Notes: generated by a model from the sequence alone, not told the origin. A stretch of 64,000 nucleotides of DNA from CBDFNN01 sp965250215 (GCA_965250215.1 CBDFNN010000004.1:3410001-3474000); one strand, 5' to 3'; positions 1 to 8,352 are shown, counted from the stretch's first letter. Program-made: numbers and translations.

Positions 1-48
1 GCTGACGAATTAACTAGCTCAAGCCGAGTCATCCAGCTGTTGGATTGA
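1..48 (+). other. possible 3' end of an upstream gene
   Basis: Frame 1 is open from the window edge to a TGA at 46-48 and would give a 15-residue C-terminal tail ending in VIQLLD. The other two forward frames meet stops at once or within four codons. Fifteen codons are too few to identify a product, and the frame could be open by chance. Bases 49-187 hold no gene that I can see. Confidence 0.2.
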
Positions 49-187
49 TGGGGCAAAAGAAAATCCCCTATCCAGAAAATTGCAAGATCTCTGTAACTAT
101 TTCGAGAAGCATCCCGTAACTACCTCACATGCTAGTTTTATAGCAGGACACTTCCATTATCAATAATACTTTAGTAAAGGAATTGCT

Positions 188-619
188 ATGAAAAACTACT
201 TTCGAGTTTCTGTTTTTACCCTTCTCGGCCTCTTCGCTGTTACCAGCTTCAACACCCTTCAGGCAACGCCACTTGCCCCATCGGATACGCTAAAGGCAAC
301 ACCACTTGCCCCATCAGTGAAAAATTTAGATCGCTTCAGTCAAGCACTTGTTCGGGCCTTACGACATGAAAATGAAGGCGTCCAACTTTCCGCTCTTCGA
401 CAAGTCATAAACTATGGAAGCGACGTTGATGTCAGTGATGCCATATTTGACATTGTCGCGATATATCGTTCTAACGAAAACGAAAATGTCCGAATTTTGG
501 CACTTTCTGCCATTGCGAGTACAAAACATAGCTGGGCTATGGATTTCTTGAAACGGAGTGTCGTTTTTGAGAGCTCTGAACGTGTTGAAAGACATACGCG
601 CGCTGCTCTGAAAGGATAA
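188..619 (+). CDS. small exported HEAT-like repeat protein
   Basis: The 143-residue protein begins with a signal peptide (basic MKNYFR, a hydrophobic stretch to about residue 22, then an Ala-rich cleavage region near LQATP). A short duplicated linker follows (ATPLAPS twice). Residues 45-140 form paired helices with the HEAT/armadillo look: NEGVQLSALRQVINYG and NENVRILALSAIAST occupy equivalent positions. Such exported HEAT modules are usually protein-binding scaffolds; no catalytic motif is visible. The start is well placed behind AAAGGA, one of the few good Shine-Dalgarno sites in the window. It appears to be a single transcription unit closed by the terminator at 669-698. The fold call is moderate and the partner is unknown. 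Confidence 0.75.
   Translation: MKNYFRVSVFTLLGLFAVTSFNTLQATPLAPSDTLKATPLAPSVKNLDRFSQALVRALRHENEGVQLSALRQVINYGSDVDVSDAIFDIVAIYRSNENENVRILALSAIASTKHSWAMDFLKRSVVFESSERVERHTRAALKG
262..315 (+). repeat. 33-bp-period tandem duplication inside the HEAT-like gene
   Basis: A 21-bp unit at 262-282 recurs at 295-315 with one mismatch, giving a period of 33 bp (11 codons). It duplicates the linker ATPLAPS just after the signal peptide. It is in frame, so it lengthens the mature N-terminus without disrupting the gene, and it looks like a recent slippage or recombination event. Confidence 0.8.
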
Positions 620-668
620 TCACCGAGCTAGCTTACTGGAAGGTCAGGCCTTCCTATCCTCAGTTAGG

Positions 669-698
669 GCTCCCTTCTTCACGGATGGGAGCTTTTTT
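669..698 (+). terminator. intrinsic terminator after the HEAT-like gene
   Basis: GCTCCC (669-674) pairs with GGGAGC (687-692) and is followed at once by six T residues (693-698). A second perfect hairpin, GGAAGG-tcagg-CCTTCC, lies just upstream at 638-654. The rest of 699-912 shows no gene. Confidence 0.8.
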
Positions 699-912
699 CT
701 TGTCGCCTTCTGTCGTGAAACTAGCTGACTAGTATTGATTCTAGGTTAAGCCAGTCCTGATTCACATTTTTCAGTTGCACAAATGAGGTGGTAACGATCT
801 TTGAGCGAAATTCTGAATGTGCTCGTCGGCGAGTTGAGACTATTGATAAAGAGCTCGTCTTCGGGGCAGGAAAAATCATAGAACCCCGTCGGATAATCCA
901 AGTAGGCACGAC

Positions 913-1815
913 ATGGACAAGTATATCGATGCCTTTACCCGTGGTTATTCGGGATATGCCAACTACTTATGGCATGAATTCCTCAATCCGAGCTGGACCA
1001 ATTACATCTATTGGCTTCTTGCTGTATCTCTCTTCTTCTTCCTCCTTGAGACAGGATTACCGTGGAGAAGAAAGCAGGCTACATTCCGAAAGGATTTTTG
1101 GCTCGATTTCTTCTATATGTTCTTCAACTTCTTCCTCTTCTCGCTAGTTATCTACAGCGCAGTATCCAATGTCGTTGTCGAGCTATTCAATGATCTCCTC
1201 GGCATATTCGGAATCACAAATTTAGTAGCCCTTGAATTGGGTTCGTGGCCAGTGTGGGCACAACTGCTAAGCCTTTTTGTCATTCGAGATTTTATTCAGT
1301 GGAACGTCCATCGACTATTACATCGTGTACCTTGGTTGTGGGAGTTTCACAAGGTTCACCACTCTGTTGAGGAAATGGGATTTGCTGCCCACCTAAGATT
1401 CCACTGGATGGAAAATGTCGTATATAAAGTCATAGAGTACGTCCCTTTAGCGATGATAGGCTTCGGCATCGATGACTTTTTCATCGTCCACATCTTTACT
1501 CTCGCAGTTGGACATTTCAATCATTCTAACATCAGAGTGCCCCTTGGCCCACTCAAATACATTCTCAATAATCCACAGATGCATATTTGGCATCATGCCA
1601 TGGAATGGCCTAGCGACAAGAAGTATGGAATTAACTTCGGACTTACTCTAAGCCTCTGGGACTATCTCTTTGGAACAGCAGAAATCCCTCATGATGGCCG
1701 AGATATTGAGCTGGGCTTCGATAAGCTGGAGAGCTTTCCAAAAACCTTTGTCGGCCAGCTAGTTCACGGCTTTATAAAGAACGATGAAAAACAAGAAAAT
1801 CAGAAGAATGGATAA
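913..1815 (+). CDS. membrane fatty acid hydroxylase / sterol desaturase family protein
   Basis: This is a 300-residue integral membrane di-iron enzyme. The histidine clusters of the superfamily are all visible: H133xxxH137, H146xxH149H150, H201xxH204 and H224xxH227H228. Hydrophobic segments occur at about 32-50, 65-90, 115-130 and 175-200. Family members use O2 and the di-iron centre to hydroxylate or desaturate a lipid, often a sterol, carotenoid or fatty acyl chain; the substrate cannot be read here. The length is normal. Its last eight bases overlap the start of the SDR gene, so the two are probably translated together and may act on the same lipid. Confidence 0.85.
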   Translation: MDKYIDAFTRGYSGYANYLWHEFLNPSWTNYIYWLLAVSLFFFLLETGLPWRRKQATFRKDFWLDFFYMFFNFFLFSLVIYSAVSNVVVELFNDLLGIFGITNLVALELGSWPVWAQLLSLFVIRDFIQWNVHRLLHRVPWLWEFHKVHHSVEEMGFAAHLRFHWMENVVYKVIEYVPLAMIGFGIDDFFIVHIFTLAVGHFNHSNIRVPLGPLKYILNNPQMHIWHHAMEWPSDKKYGINFGLTLSLWDYLFGTAEIPHDGRDIELGFDKLESFPKTFVGQLVHGFIKNDEKQENQKNG

Positions 1816-2419
1816 ACTCCTGATTATTGGTGGAAAGGGAACGATTGGTAGTTACCTGACTCAACATTTCTCGACAAGTAGGCAGGTCATCACCGCTGGT
1901 CGAAATTCTGGGGAATTCACTTGCGATATTGCGGATGCCGGATCGATCCAATCGATGTTCGAAAAAATCGAATCGTCGATTGGAAAAATGGATGCTGTCA
2001 TTTGCGCAGCCGGTGAAGCTAAATGGGCGAGCTTCCAAGATTTGCATGAGCAAGATTACTTCATAGGCATTAAGAGCAAATTAATGGGGCAAGTAAACTT
2101 GGTTAGGATTGGATCTAGTCATCTAAATCCCAATGCTTCGATAACTCTGAGCACGGGTATTCTGGCAGATCAGCCGGTTCCCATGACGGCGAGCGCCGCG
2201 ATGGTCAATGGTGCAATCCATAGCTTCGTCCTTGCTGCATCTCTTGAACTAAAAGATATTCGTCTAAATGTCGTCTCAGCTGGGCTGGTCGAGGACTCAG
2301 AAGAAAAATACAGAGACTACTTTCCCGGACACACGGTGGTCAAGATGCCCCGGGTGGCCGATGCCTTCGCCCAAAGTGTGGATGGTAAAGATACTGGTCA
2401 GATCATTCGTGTGTATTAG
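1808..2419 (+). CDS. short SDR-family oxidoreductase
   Basis: The 203-residue Rossmann protein has the NAD(P)-binding glycine motif GGKGTIG near residue 7, an Asp-rich adenine pocket (CDIAD) and the SDR-like CAAGEA segment. The usual Tyr-x-x-x-Lys is not obvious: where it is expected the sequence reads TASAAMVNGAIHSF. This is a feature of a compact SDR subgroup of about 200 residues, so the gene need not be inactive. I chose the ATG at 1808 (MDKLLIIGG) because it puts the Rossmann strand at the N-terminus; a start at 1784 would add eight Lys/Arg-rich residues. It overlaps the preceding hydroxylase gene by eight bases. Confidence 0.8.
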   Translation: MDKLLIIGGKGTIGSYLTQHFSTSRQVITAGRNSGEFTCDIADAGSIQSMFEKIESSIGKMDAVICAAGEAKWASFQDLHEQDYFIGIKSKLMGQVNLVRIGSSHLNPNASITLSTGILADQPVPMTASAAMVNGAIHSFVLAASLELKDIRLNVVSAGLVEDSEEKYRDYFPGHTVVKMPRVADAFAQSVDGKDTGQIIRVY

Positions 2420-2519
2420 GATAAACATTTGGCCCATTCTCCGAGTGGCTTCCTGATCAATGAAAACCGTAAATGCGCTTTACTGTCTATTTAGACAGAT
2501 GGCGTTTCGCTATCCTCAG

Positions 2520-2593
2520 TGGGTCCTATTGGAGTCGAACCAACGACCTCTACGATGTCAACGTAGCGCTCTAACCAACTGAGCTAAGGACCC
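2520..2593 (-). tRNA. tRNA-Val (anticodon GAC)
   Basis: Read on the minus strand this is a complete 74-nt cloverleaf. The acceptor stem GGGTCCT pairs with AGGACCC, the D arm contains AGTTGGTTA, the anticodon stem CTACG/CGTAG encloses the loop TTGACAT (anticodon GAC), and the T loop is TTCGACT. The discriminator base is A, as expected for valine. CCA is not encoded, so it must be added after transcription. A small inverted repeat (CTGTCT-attt-AGACAG, 2483-2498) lies just downstream and could aid 3' end formation. The gene stands alone. Confidence 0.97.
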
Positions 2594-2874
2594 ATTTACC
2601 TCAAATAGGACGAAGAAGATAGTCCGACTCCCAAGCCCTTGTCAAGTTCGGTTTCATTGAAATCAATGATCTTATTTAATTCAGATAGGTTTTTCATCTC
2701 TATCTTCGTTCTGCTGAATCTCTAACCGATCTTTTTTGCCATTTTTTTTGTCGAAATGGTCTGGGAAGGCCCTCATAAAGAAATACTGCAAATGATCTGT
2801 TGTCTAAAAAGAGACCTTGGACGATATTGAGTATACTCTTATTCTCAAAGTGTAAATTCCACAACCAAATTATC

Positions 2875-3501
2875 ATGTCTTTGAGGAATTCGTTTCCTTT
2901 AGTAGCTATTCTGTCTCTCTTTCTCACTGTAGAAAACTTGGATGCTCAGTCGACAGGTCTGACATTAGGAGGGGATTCGAGTCCTCTACAAGTCTCAAAA
3001 GAAAGTAAAATCTACTCATCCGCAGCTAGAATTCTAACAGACAGCAGTCCGCCTGTCTTTGTAAATAATCCTCCTAACGCCAATCAACGCCTTCGTCAAG
3101 GACTACTCTTAGCCGGAATGACGACGACAACTATTGGCTACGGATTATTCTCGATGAAATACAATTCTTGGCGAGCGCGATCAGAAAATACACGCTTACT
3201 ATATATCGAAGATGTAAGGCAGAACGCGATCTTGTACTCTCAAAACAATCTGGAACTCGATCAAATCGCTTCATACTTAGCCTGGGAAAAAGACTATGAG
3301 TCGACACTAATTTGGCGAGAGAGAGCTGCGCGAGCTGGCTTATTGACAGGATTGATTGCTGTTATAACCATTCTCGATGCTGCTGTGACTTGGCCTGGCT
3401 CTGCAGATGCCGCACATGCAGATAGAAAGAACATCAACTTCGACCTCCAACCTGTATTCTCTTCTCATCTGAGAGGGATTCGTAGCTCAATAAGATTTTG
3501 A
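2875..3501 (+). CDS. exported protein with internal hydrophobic segments, function unknown
   Basis: This is a 208-residue protein with a signal peptide ending near LDAQS, and I chose the ATG at 2875 for that reason; the frame extends upstream but adds no signal-like sequence. Two further hydrophobic segments are visible, about residues 78-96 (LLLAGMTTTTIGYGLF) and 157-176 (GLLTGLIAVITILDAAVTW). Between them lies a charged, aromatic-rich stretch. I do not recognise the family. Its stop codon overlaps the most upstream possible TTG start of the next gene, a lipoprotein with cadherin-like repeats, so the two are very likely co-expressed and may form one envelope assembly. Confidence 0.65.
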   Translation: MSLRNSFPLVAILSLFLTVENLDAQSTGLTLGGDSSPLQVSKESKIYSSAARILTDSSPPVFVNNPPNANQRLRQGLLLAGMTTTTIGYGLFSMKYNSWRARSENTRLLYIEDVRQNAILYSQNNLELDQIASYLAWEKDYESTLIWRERAARAGLLTGLIAVITILDAAVTWPGSADAAHADRKNINFDLQPVFSSHLRGIRSSIRF

Positions 3502-3506
3502 ACGAC

Positions 3507-5351
3507 ATGCTTCATATGGCAGCACTGCTTCGTCGTTCGTTCGTCGCCATTTTACTTTTGGCACTTTTTACCGGTTCTTGTCAAGAGGTACCTCTAGAAC
3601 CAGAGCCAATTGACCTTAGCGCAAGTAAACCACGAGCGCTCAACGACACCTTGCAGATAATCGAGGATGATTCCACGTTCTTTTTTGTGCTCGTCAACGA
3701 CTCGGTTCAAAGTGAAAGCCAACTTCGTATTTCGGAAATCGTCGATCCTCCACAAAATGGCCTTGTCAGAATAGAAGGAGATCAGCTGTTTTACAGACCT
3801 GAAAGGGACTTCTTTGGCAAGGACAGTTTGCACTATTCTGTAAGCGCCGGATTTCTACCAGACACGGCCACGGTCATTATCGATGTGCTTGGCGCTGCGG
3901 ACAATCCCGTAGCTCAAAATGACACTCTAAGGGTGGACGAGGACAGTCAATCTGCTCCCATCTTAATCGAACTATTCAACGACTTTGATGTGTTGGCTAA
4001 TGATTTCGATCCGGACATGGAATCACTCGTAATCGTGTCTTTGACCTCTCCAAGTCATGGAAGAGCTCAAATAAAACAAGCAGGCGGCTCAATAAGCTAT
4101 TTCCCCTCTGAAAACTTTGCTGGATCAGATCGATTCACTTACGTGGTCAACGATCCAACAAATAGAACCTCTTCAGCCGATGTGATCGTAATGGTGACCG
4201 GCATTAACGATCCTCCTGTGGCAATCGGAGACGCCTATGAAGTACAGGAAAGTACTGCACTAACAATCGATGCTCCGGGTATTCTCTTTAATGATCAAGA
4301 TCCAGACGATGGTGACTCTCTCACAGCTGAACTTGTTACAGATGTTGCCAATGGGACTGTTGTATTGGACTCAGACGGTGGCTTTGTCTACACACCCGAG
4401 GATAACTTTTTTGGTCAAGATCGATTCTTCTACCGCGTCTCTGACGGACAGGCTTTTTCCAATGAAGGCACGGTACTCTTAAATGTGAACAACCAGAATG
4501 GTGCACCTATTGCAGTTCCCGACACTTTCGATTTGGATGAGGACACACAATTTGAATCGCCATTCTCTGTGACGGACAATGATTCAGACCCAGATGGTGA
4601 TAATGTTTTCGCGATATTTGTAGACGATGTCACGAAAGGGCAGCTTTCATTTAGTGCTGGAGGGCGTTTTCTCTATATACCTGACCCGGATTTTTTCGGT
4701 GAAGACAGCTTTACCTATCATGCATCTGATGGATCTGCGAACTCTCCAGATGTAAAGGTTACGCTTAATGTTAAAAATGTTAATGATTTACCGGTCGCTC
4801 AAGATGACGCATATGAAACATCGACTAACCTAAGACTTGAGGTGCCGGCTCCCGGAGTACTCACAAATGACGAAGACAAAGACGGAGACAATCTAACCGC
4901 AACGAGGGTCATGAACACCAGCAATGGTTCGCTAATATTGGGAATTGATGGATCCCTCCAATACACTCCAAGCCTTGGCTTCGCGGGTGAAGATATTTTC
5001 ACCTATCTGGCACGTGATGCCGGTGGCTCTTCTTCGGAGGCTACGGTTAGAATTAGTGTGCTAGGAAATTCTGGACCCATTGCAGTCGCGGATACCTTTT
5101 CTGTAGTCGTGGATCAAACTCTCACTATAGATGCACCGGGAGTTTTAGCTAATGATACAGACGCAGAAGGGGATGATTTAACAGCTAGCCTTCTAATAGA
5201 CGTAACAAACGGAGTGCTTGATTTAGAAGCAGATGGGAGCTTTACATATACTCCAGATACCGGATTCAATGGAGAGGACTCCTTCAGATACGAAGCGAGC
5301 GACGGTCTTTCGAATTCTATTGGTGTTGACGTTATTCTTAACGTACAGTAA
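3507..5351 (+). CDS. lipoprotein with six tandem cadherin-like (VCBS/Ig-like) domains
   Basis: The 614-residue surface lipoprotein has a lipobox (LFTGSC, Cys about residue 25). The rest is six repeats of about 85-100 residues, each with a linker like AxxDTxxVDED, a central DPDGD-type calcium loop and an ending such as FFGEDSFTYxASDG followed by VxLNV. The repeats diverge more at the N-terminus and are regular from the third onward, typical of cadherin-like or 'Ig-like, tandem' adhesin modules that rigidify with Ca2+. No enzyme domain is present. The likely role is a surface stalk or adhesin. The start could be TTG 3498, ATG 3507 or ATG 3516; I used 3507. It follows the membrane protein at 2875-3501 directly. 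Confidence 0.85.
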   Translation: MLHMAALLRRSFVAILLLALFTGSCQEVPLEPEPIDLSASKPRALNDTLQIIEDDSTFFFVLVNDSVQSESQLRISEIVDPPQNGLVRIEGDQLFYRPERDFFGKDSLHYSVSAGFLPDTATVIIDVLGAADNPVAQNDTLRVDEDSQSAPILIELFNDFDVLANDFDPDMESLVIVSLTSPSHGRAQIKQAGGSISYFPSENFAGSDRFTYVVNDPTNRTSSADVIVMVTGINDPPVAIGDAYEVQESTALTIDAPGILFNDQDPDDGDSLTAELVTDVANGTVVLDSDGGFVYTPEDNFFGQDRFFYRVSDGQAFSNEGTVLLNVNNQNGAPIAVPDTFDLDEDTQFESPFSVTDNDSDPDGDNVFAIFVDDVTKGQLSFSAGGRFLYIPDPDFFGEDSFTYHASDGSANSPDVKVTLNVKNVNDLPVAQDDAYETSTNLRLEVPAPGVLTNDEDKDGDNLTATRVMNTSNGSLILGIDGSLQYTPSLGFAGEDIFTYLARDAGGSSSEATVRISVLGNSGPIAVADTFSVVVDQTLTIDAPGVLANDTDAEGDDLTASLLIDVTNGVLDLEADGSFTYTPDTGFNGEDSFRYEASDGLSNSIGVDVILNVQ

Positions 5352-5373
5352 TCCTTCTTTTCAAGAAGAACTT

Positions 5374-5395
5374 GGCCTAATCAAACGGCCTTTTT
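5374..5395 (+). terminator. terminator between the cadherin-like gene and lexA
   Basis: GGCC (5374-5377) pairs with GGCC (5387-5390), followed by five T residues. A second hairpin, CTTCTT-ttc-AAGAAG (5354-5368), precedes it. The structure overlaps the convergent lexA stop codon. The GC stem is short, so efficiency is uncertain. Confidence 0.55.
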
Positions 5396-6013
5396 GTATA
5401 TACCGGTCGAATTCATGTGTCCGACATATCGACCAAGAACCGAAACCTCCTCAAAGACACTGGGCTCTACGACGATATCAGGATACTCATCATTAGCCGG
5501 CTCCAATCTCAAACCTTCCGTGGTAGTGTAGACTCGCTTCAAAGACGTCTCACCATTATACAAAACAGCTCCAATTCCGCCATCGGGAATATCATCGTCA
5601 ATTAGCAAAACGTAATCACCATCCTGAATCCCCTCTCCAATCATTGATCGACCCGAAACCTTAAGAGCATACATTTGATCTAGCTTCGGAAATAATGTCT
5701 CCATTGATATCGTTCCGAGATCAGAGTCAACAGCTTCCTGAAGACCACCAGCTGTTATCATTCCTCTGATAGGAATACCAAAGCCACCTGCAAATTTCTT
5801 TACTTTGTCAACTAGGTGATAGCCCTCTTCATCCCTTCTGACAAATCCTTTCTTAAGCAAAGCTTGGATATTTTGCGTCACCGAGTTAGGCGAGCGAAAG
5901 TCAAATTTTTCAACGAGTTCACGATAAGTCGGCCATTCCGAGTGTTCTTGTATGTAACTAGAAACGAAATCTAGAAAATCGCGCTGCTTTGGCGTGAGGT
6001 GTCGTCTATTCAT
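5381..6013 (-). CDS. lexA: LexA SOS repressor
   Basis: The 210-residue protein has the two-domain LexA layout. Residues 5-65 form a winged helix starting LTPKQRDFLDF and containing the recognition region SPNSVTQNIQALLKKG. Residues 80-205 are the S24 self-cleavage domain: cleavage site Ala88-Gly89, catalytic Ser123 (SGRSMIGEGI) and Lys159 (TSLKR). The spacings match those of E. coli LexA (84/85, 119, 156). On DNA damage, RecA filaments would trigger self-cleavage and derepress SOS genes. It is a single gene with an unusually clean palindrome 58 bp upstream of the start, a good candidate for its own operator, and recO lies just beyond. Confidence 0.95.
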   Translation of the reverse strand: MNRRHLTPKQRDFLDFVSSYIQEHSEWPTYRELVEKFDFRSPNSVTQNIQALLKKGFVRRDEEGYHLVDKVKKFAGGFGIPIRGMITAGGLQEAVDSDLGTISMETLFPKLDQMYALKVSGRSMIGEGIQDGDYVLLIDDDIPDGGIGAVLYNGETSLKRVYTTTEGLRLEPANDEYPDIVVEPSVFEEVSVLGRYVGHMNSTGIYKKAV

Positions 6014-6070
6014 GGCAAATATCTTTTAATACCTTGACTCTATCACATATATATCAGTATGGCATATATG

Positions 6071-6088
6071 GTACATATGTATATGTAC
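6071..6088. promoter_or_regulatory. candidate LexA operator, perfect palindrome upstream of lexA
   Basis: GTACATAT-GT-ATATGTAC is an exact 8+8 bp inverted repeat with a 2-bp centre. It lies 58 bp upstream of the lexA ATG and 44 bp from the end of recO, in an AT-rich intergenic stretch that also holds a weaker ATATAT...ATATAT pair (6049-6069). LexA usually represses its own gene, so position favours an SOS box. The sequence is not the E. coli CTGT-N8-ACAG box nor the Gram-positive GAAC/GTTC type. Assignment rests on position and symmetry only. Confidence 0.5.
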
Positions 6089-6131
6089 AAACTTTTGCCG
6101 AGAAAGTCAATACCACCTTGGGATGATTTTA

Positions 6132-6884
6132 TTAGACTTTCATGGCTTCAAGAACTAGGGACGCGCGGGATTTTGGAATGTGAGGCAAATGATATGCGAC
6201 ATATGCAGTGACCATGTGGTCAAGTTCATCCATCACAAGTCTTGGTGTTTCTAAACCAATCACATGAGAGATATCCGCTCTGCTAAGAATTGCGAAACTC
6301 CTTAGAGAAAGCCTGCTAGATCTTAGCATCATTTCACTTTCAGATTCCGAATTTTCAGATGAAATACTTCCGTCCGGAAGGTGTAGAATCCCACCCCCCT
6401 CACCAACGCTCTCCACATCGGCTTTGTCAAAAGAGGCGGCAAAACCCAGCAAGGAAAGCAACCTTAGTCTCATGCAATTCCAGATTGCTCTGGGATCGGC
6501 TTCGGTGGTGTCTAAGATCTCTAATATCAGAGATACCATCTGGAAAACAGCTCGGCGATAGGAGGAATTTATCTCGAGCTTAGAGAGAAACTCAATCGAT
6601 CTAATTGCTGCGGAGTATCTCTCAAGACTCGTTGATAAGTGCTTCAATCTGGTGAGATGAGAAGAATCACTCAGAGTTTGAATGTCTCTCTCGGATTTAT
6701 AATAATATATCGCTTCGATAATCGCCGTCGGCTCCAGGCATGAACCAAATTTACTACCAGATTTCCTAGCGCCTTTTGCAATGACGGTTACATGACCGCC
6801 ATTTTTGGTAAAGAGCTGGACAATTTTACTTGTTTCGCTGTAGTTGAGGCATTTCAATACTATGGCCTCGGTTCGAATTATCAC
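6132..6884 (-). CDS. recO: DNA repair protein RecO
   Basis: This 250-residue protein starts with the RecO OB-fold signature (IIRTEAIVLKCLNYSETSKIV, then FTKNGGHVTVIAKGARK), followed by the helical domain (about 85-240). The family loads RecA onto SSB-coated single strands together with RecR. The zinc-binding cysteines found in some RecO proteins are absent; the corresponding segment is GEGGGILHLPDGSI. The start codon is GTG. It is transcribed toward lexA and divergent from the comEA-like gene, with 46 bp between the two starts. Confidence 0.9.
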   Translation of the reverse strand: MIIRTEAIVLKCLNYSETSKIVQLFTKNGGHVTVIAKGARKSGSKFGSCLEPTAIIEAIYYYKSERDIQTLSDSSHLTRLKHLSTSLERYSAAIRSIEFLSKLEINSSYRRAVFQMVSLILEILDTTEADPRAIWNCMRLRLLSLLGFAASFDKADVESVGEGGGILHLPDGSISSENSESESEMMLRSSRLSLRSFAILSRADISHVIGLETPRLVMDELDHMVTAYVAYHLPHIPKSRASLVLEAMKV

Positions 6885-6930
6885 GGAGTTATGTTTGTAG
6901 GGCGATTGTGTCTTTTATACTAAAGAACCA

Positions 6931-7419
6931 ATGGACTGGATCTACAAAATTCAACGACACGCTTCACTCACGAGTTCTGAGTGCCGGGCAATTGCGCTAA
7001 TCACAACGATCATAATCGTTGGTAGCACGACGGACCTCATATACACTTCAAAGAAGACATTTCAAGGCCAGCATGCCGTGCATTCAGAAACGATAGCAGC
7101 GAAATCTTTTTCGCAATACCCGATTTCGACCGATACTTTGAAGATTAGAAAGAAGGTCGGAGAAAAAAGTGTCGCTCACCCAGATTCAAGTCTCAAGTTC
7201 AGGTCTACTTCAAAGATTAATATCAACTCTGCTCAGCTATCACAACTAATTCGTTTGAAAGGAATCGGCCCCGGTCTTGCGAGAAGGATCATTGACTACA
7301 GAACATTACATGGCCCTTTCAAATCTATTGACGAACTCATAAAAGTCAAGGGAATAGGTAATGGAAAACTCTCTAAAATTCGAGAAAAGATAAGTACAAA
7401 ACTTCCCCGACCTAATTGA
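6931..7419 (+). CDS. ComEA-like helix-hairpin-helix DNA-binding protein
   Basis: The protein has 162 residues. One membrane-anchor segment lies at about 20-38 (AIALITTIIIVGST), then a polar linker, then the C-terminal ComEA-type module (about 93-156): INSAQLSQLIRLKGIGPGLA, then a second hairpin with VKGIGNGKL. The two GIG hairpins contact DNA backbone. In competent bacteria ComEA sits on the membrane and receives incoming DNA; Bacteroidota often carry it with one or several HhH copies and no other com genes nearby. No comEC/comF is in this window, so a competence role is an inference. Its 3' end overlaps the NUDIX gene by eight bases, convergent. Confidence 0.85.
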   Translation: MDWIYKIQRHASLTSSECRAIALITTIIIVGSTTDLIYTSKKTFQGQHAVHSETIAAKSFSQYPISTDTLKIRKKVGEKSVAHPDSSLKFRSTSKININSAQLSQLIRLKGIGPGLARRIIDYRTLHGPFKSIDELIKVKGIGNGKLSKIREKISTKLPRPN

Positions 7420-7879
7420 CTCTTCTGCCAACCGGAACTAAGGCAGTGGCAGGAACCTCATTATTTTGGAGTAATTCATTAATTAAACGAAGCAGTCTTT
7501 TTTGCTCTGGAAAGCGCACCAACGATACAGCTGCATCGATTTTGAACCAGCCAAAATTATCGTGTTCTCGATCAAGAGTCGGTTGTGTATTTATTTCGGC
7601 CGCAAAAACGGGAGCAATATTAATTCGATCCTCTTCCCATTCGTAATATATATTTGCAGAGGGCACTGCCCACATCATACTTGGTATGCAGGAAATTTCT
7701 TCGTGACACTCTCGTAGTGCAGCCTCAACTGCAGATTCTCCCTCCTCTATTTTTCCCCCGATCATCCTCCAATCATCTGCATACATCAAATCTTTTGACC
7801 GATGGAGTAACAGAAACTGAAGTTGCGGTCCGAATCGATAGGGATAAAGATCTATGACACGGGAAATGATTTCAGGCAT
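7412..7879 (-). CDS. NUDIX hydrolase
   Basis: The 155-residue protein carries a full NUDIX box at residues 41-63: GGKIEEGE, then REC HEE arranged as Gx5Ex7REUxEExGU, with the Mg2+-binding glutamates present. The sequence before the box (LLLHRSKDLMYADDWRMIGG) resembles dATP pyrophosphohydrolase or dihydroneopterin triphosphatase types, which clear or process nucleoside triphosphates. The substrate is not certain. It sits directly downstream of the TerB-like gene (20 bp gap), so the two may be co-transcribed. Confidence 0.88.
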   Translation of the reverse strand: MPEIISRVIDLYPYRFGPQLQFLLLHRSKDLMYADDWRMIGGKIEEGESAVEAALRECHEEISCIPSMMWAVPSANIYYEWEEDRINIAPVFAAEINTQPTLDREHDNFGWFKIDAAVSLVRFPEQKRLLRLINELLQNNEVPATALVPVGRRVN

Positions 7880-7899
7880 GATTCTACCTAGTTGAGCAT

Positions 7900-8352
7900 C
7901 TAGTTTTCTTCAATGAACTGTTTCAAAACCGAGTTAGCTTCAATATCAACCTCCCAAATTTTTGAGAGAGTCTTGATCAACTGTTTCTCAGTAAAAAGAA
8001 CGACTCCATCGGCTTCGGCAAGATCTACCATATCCATAATCACCGCCAGTTTTTGACTTACGTCAGCGTCTTTCCTGATTCGAACAATAGCTCTCTTAAG
8101 GATTTCGTCTCGTCGATCTGAAAGATATATGGACAAGCACTCCATGATCATTTCCTGACATGCCTCGCCCGTAATTGAGGGTTTCCACCGCTGAATTTCT
8201 CTCTTCATCACAACCAATTCGGAGTCAAGTAGCTCACGATCGGTTCCATGAGACACTGCTAAATAGAGAAGCCCAATGTCATGAGTAAGTGTCCAGGTCT
8301 CTGGCTGAGAGGTCATCGTTGAGATTATTTTACTAACGCGAGGCGAAACCAT
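7900..8352 (-). CDS. TerB-like domain protein
   Basis: This 150-residue all-helical protein has two similar acidic helical halves: DIGLLYLAVSHGTDRELLDSEL near the start and DMVDLAEADGVVLFTEKQLI near the end. Paired helices with an acidic D-G-x-x-x-x-x-E pattern are characteristic of the TerB family, which binds metal through these acidic residues. The function in cells is poorly known and no other ter genes are nearby. Neighbours are a NUDIX hydrolase downstream and a small membrane peptide on the opposite strand upstream. Confidence 0.65.
   Translation of the reverse strand: MVSPRVSKIISTMTSQPETWTLTHDIGLLYLAVSHGTDRELLDSELVVMKREIQRWKPSITGEACQEMIMECLSIYLSDRRDEILKRAIVRIRKDADVSQKLAVIMDMVDLAEADGVVLFTEKQLIKTLSKIWEVDIEANSVLKQFIEEN

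Noticed and set aside
788..1147. 119-codon forward frame overlapping the hydroxylase gene
   Set aside because: It is out of frame with the clear membrane di-iron enzyme, has Ser/Arg-rich low-complexity translation and no domain.
1808..2419. SDR as a pseudogene because the Tyr-x-x-x-Lys motif is missing
   Set aside because: The frame is intact and compact SDRs of about 200 residues with this variation are known, so loss of function cannot be claimed.
2520..3501. tRNA-Val as an integration site of a genomic island
   Set aside because: No integrase, no repeated copy of the tRNA 3' end nearby and no change in composition was seen.
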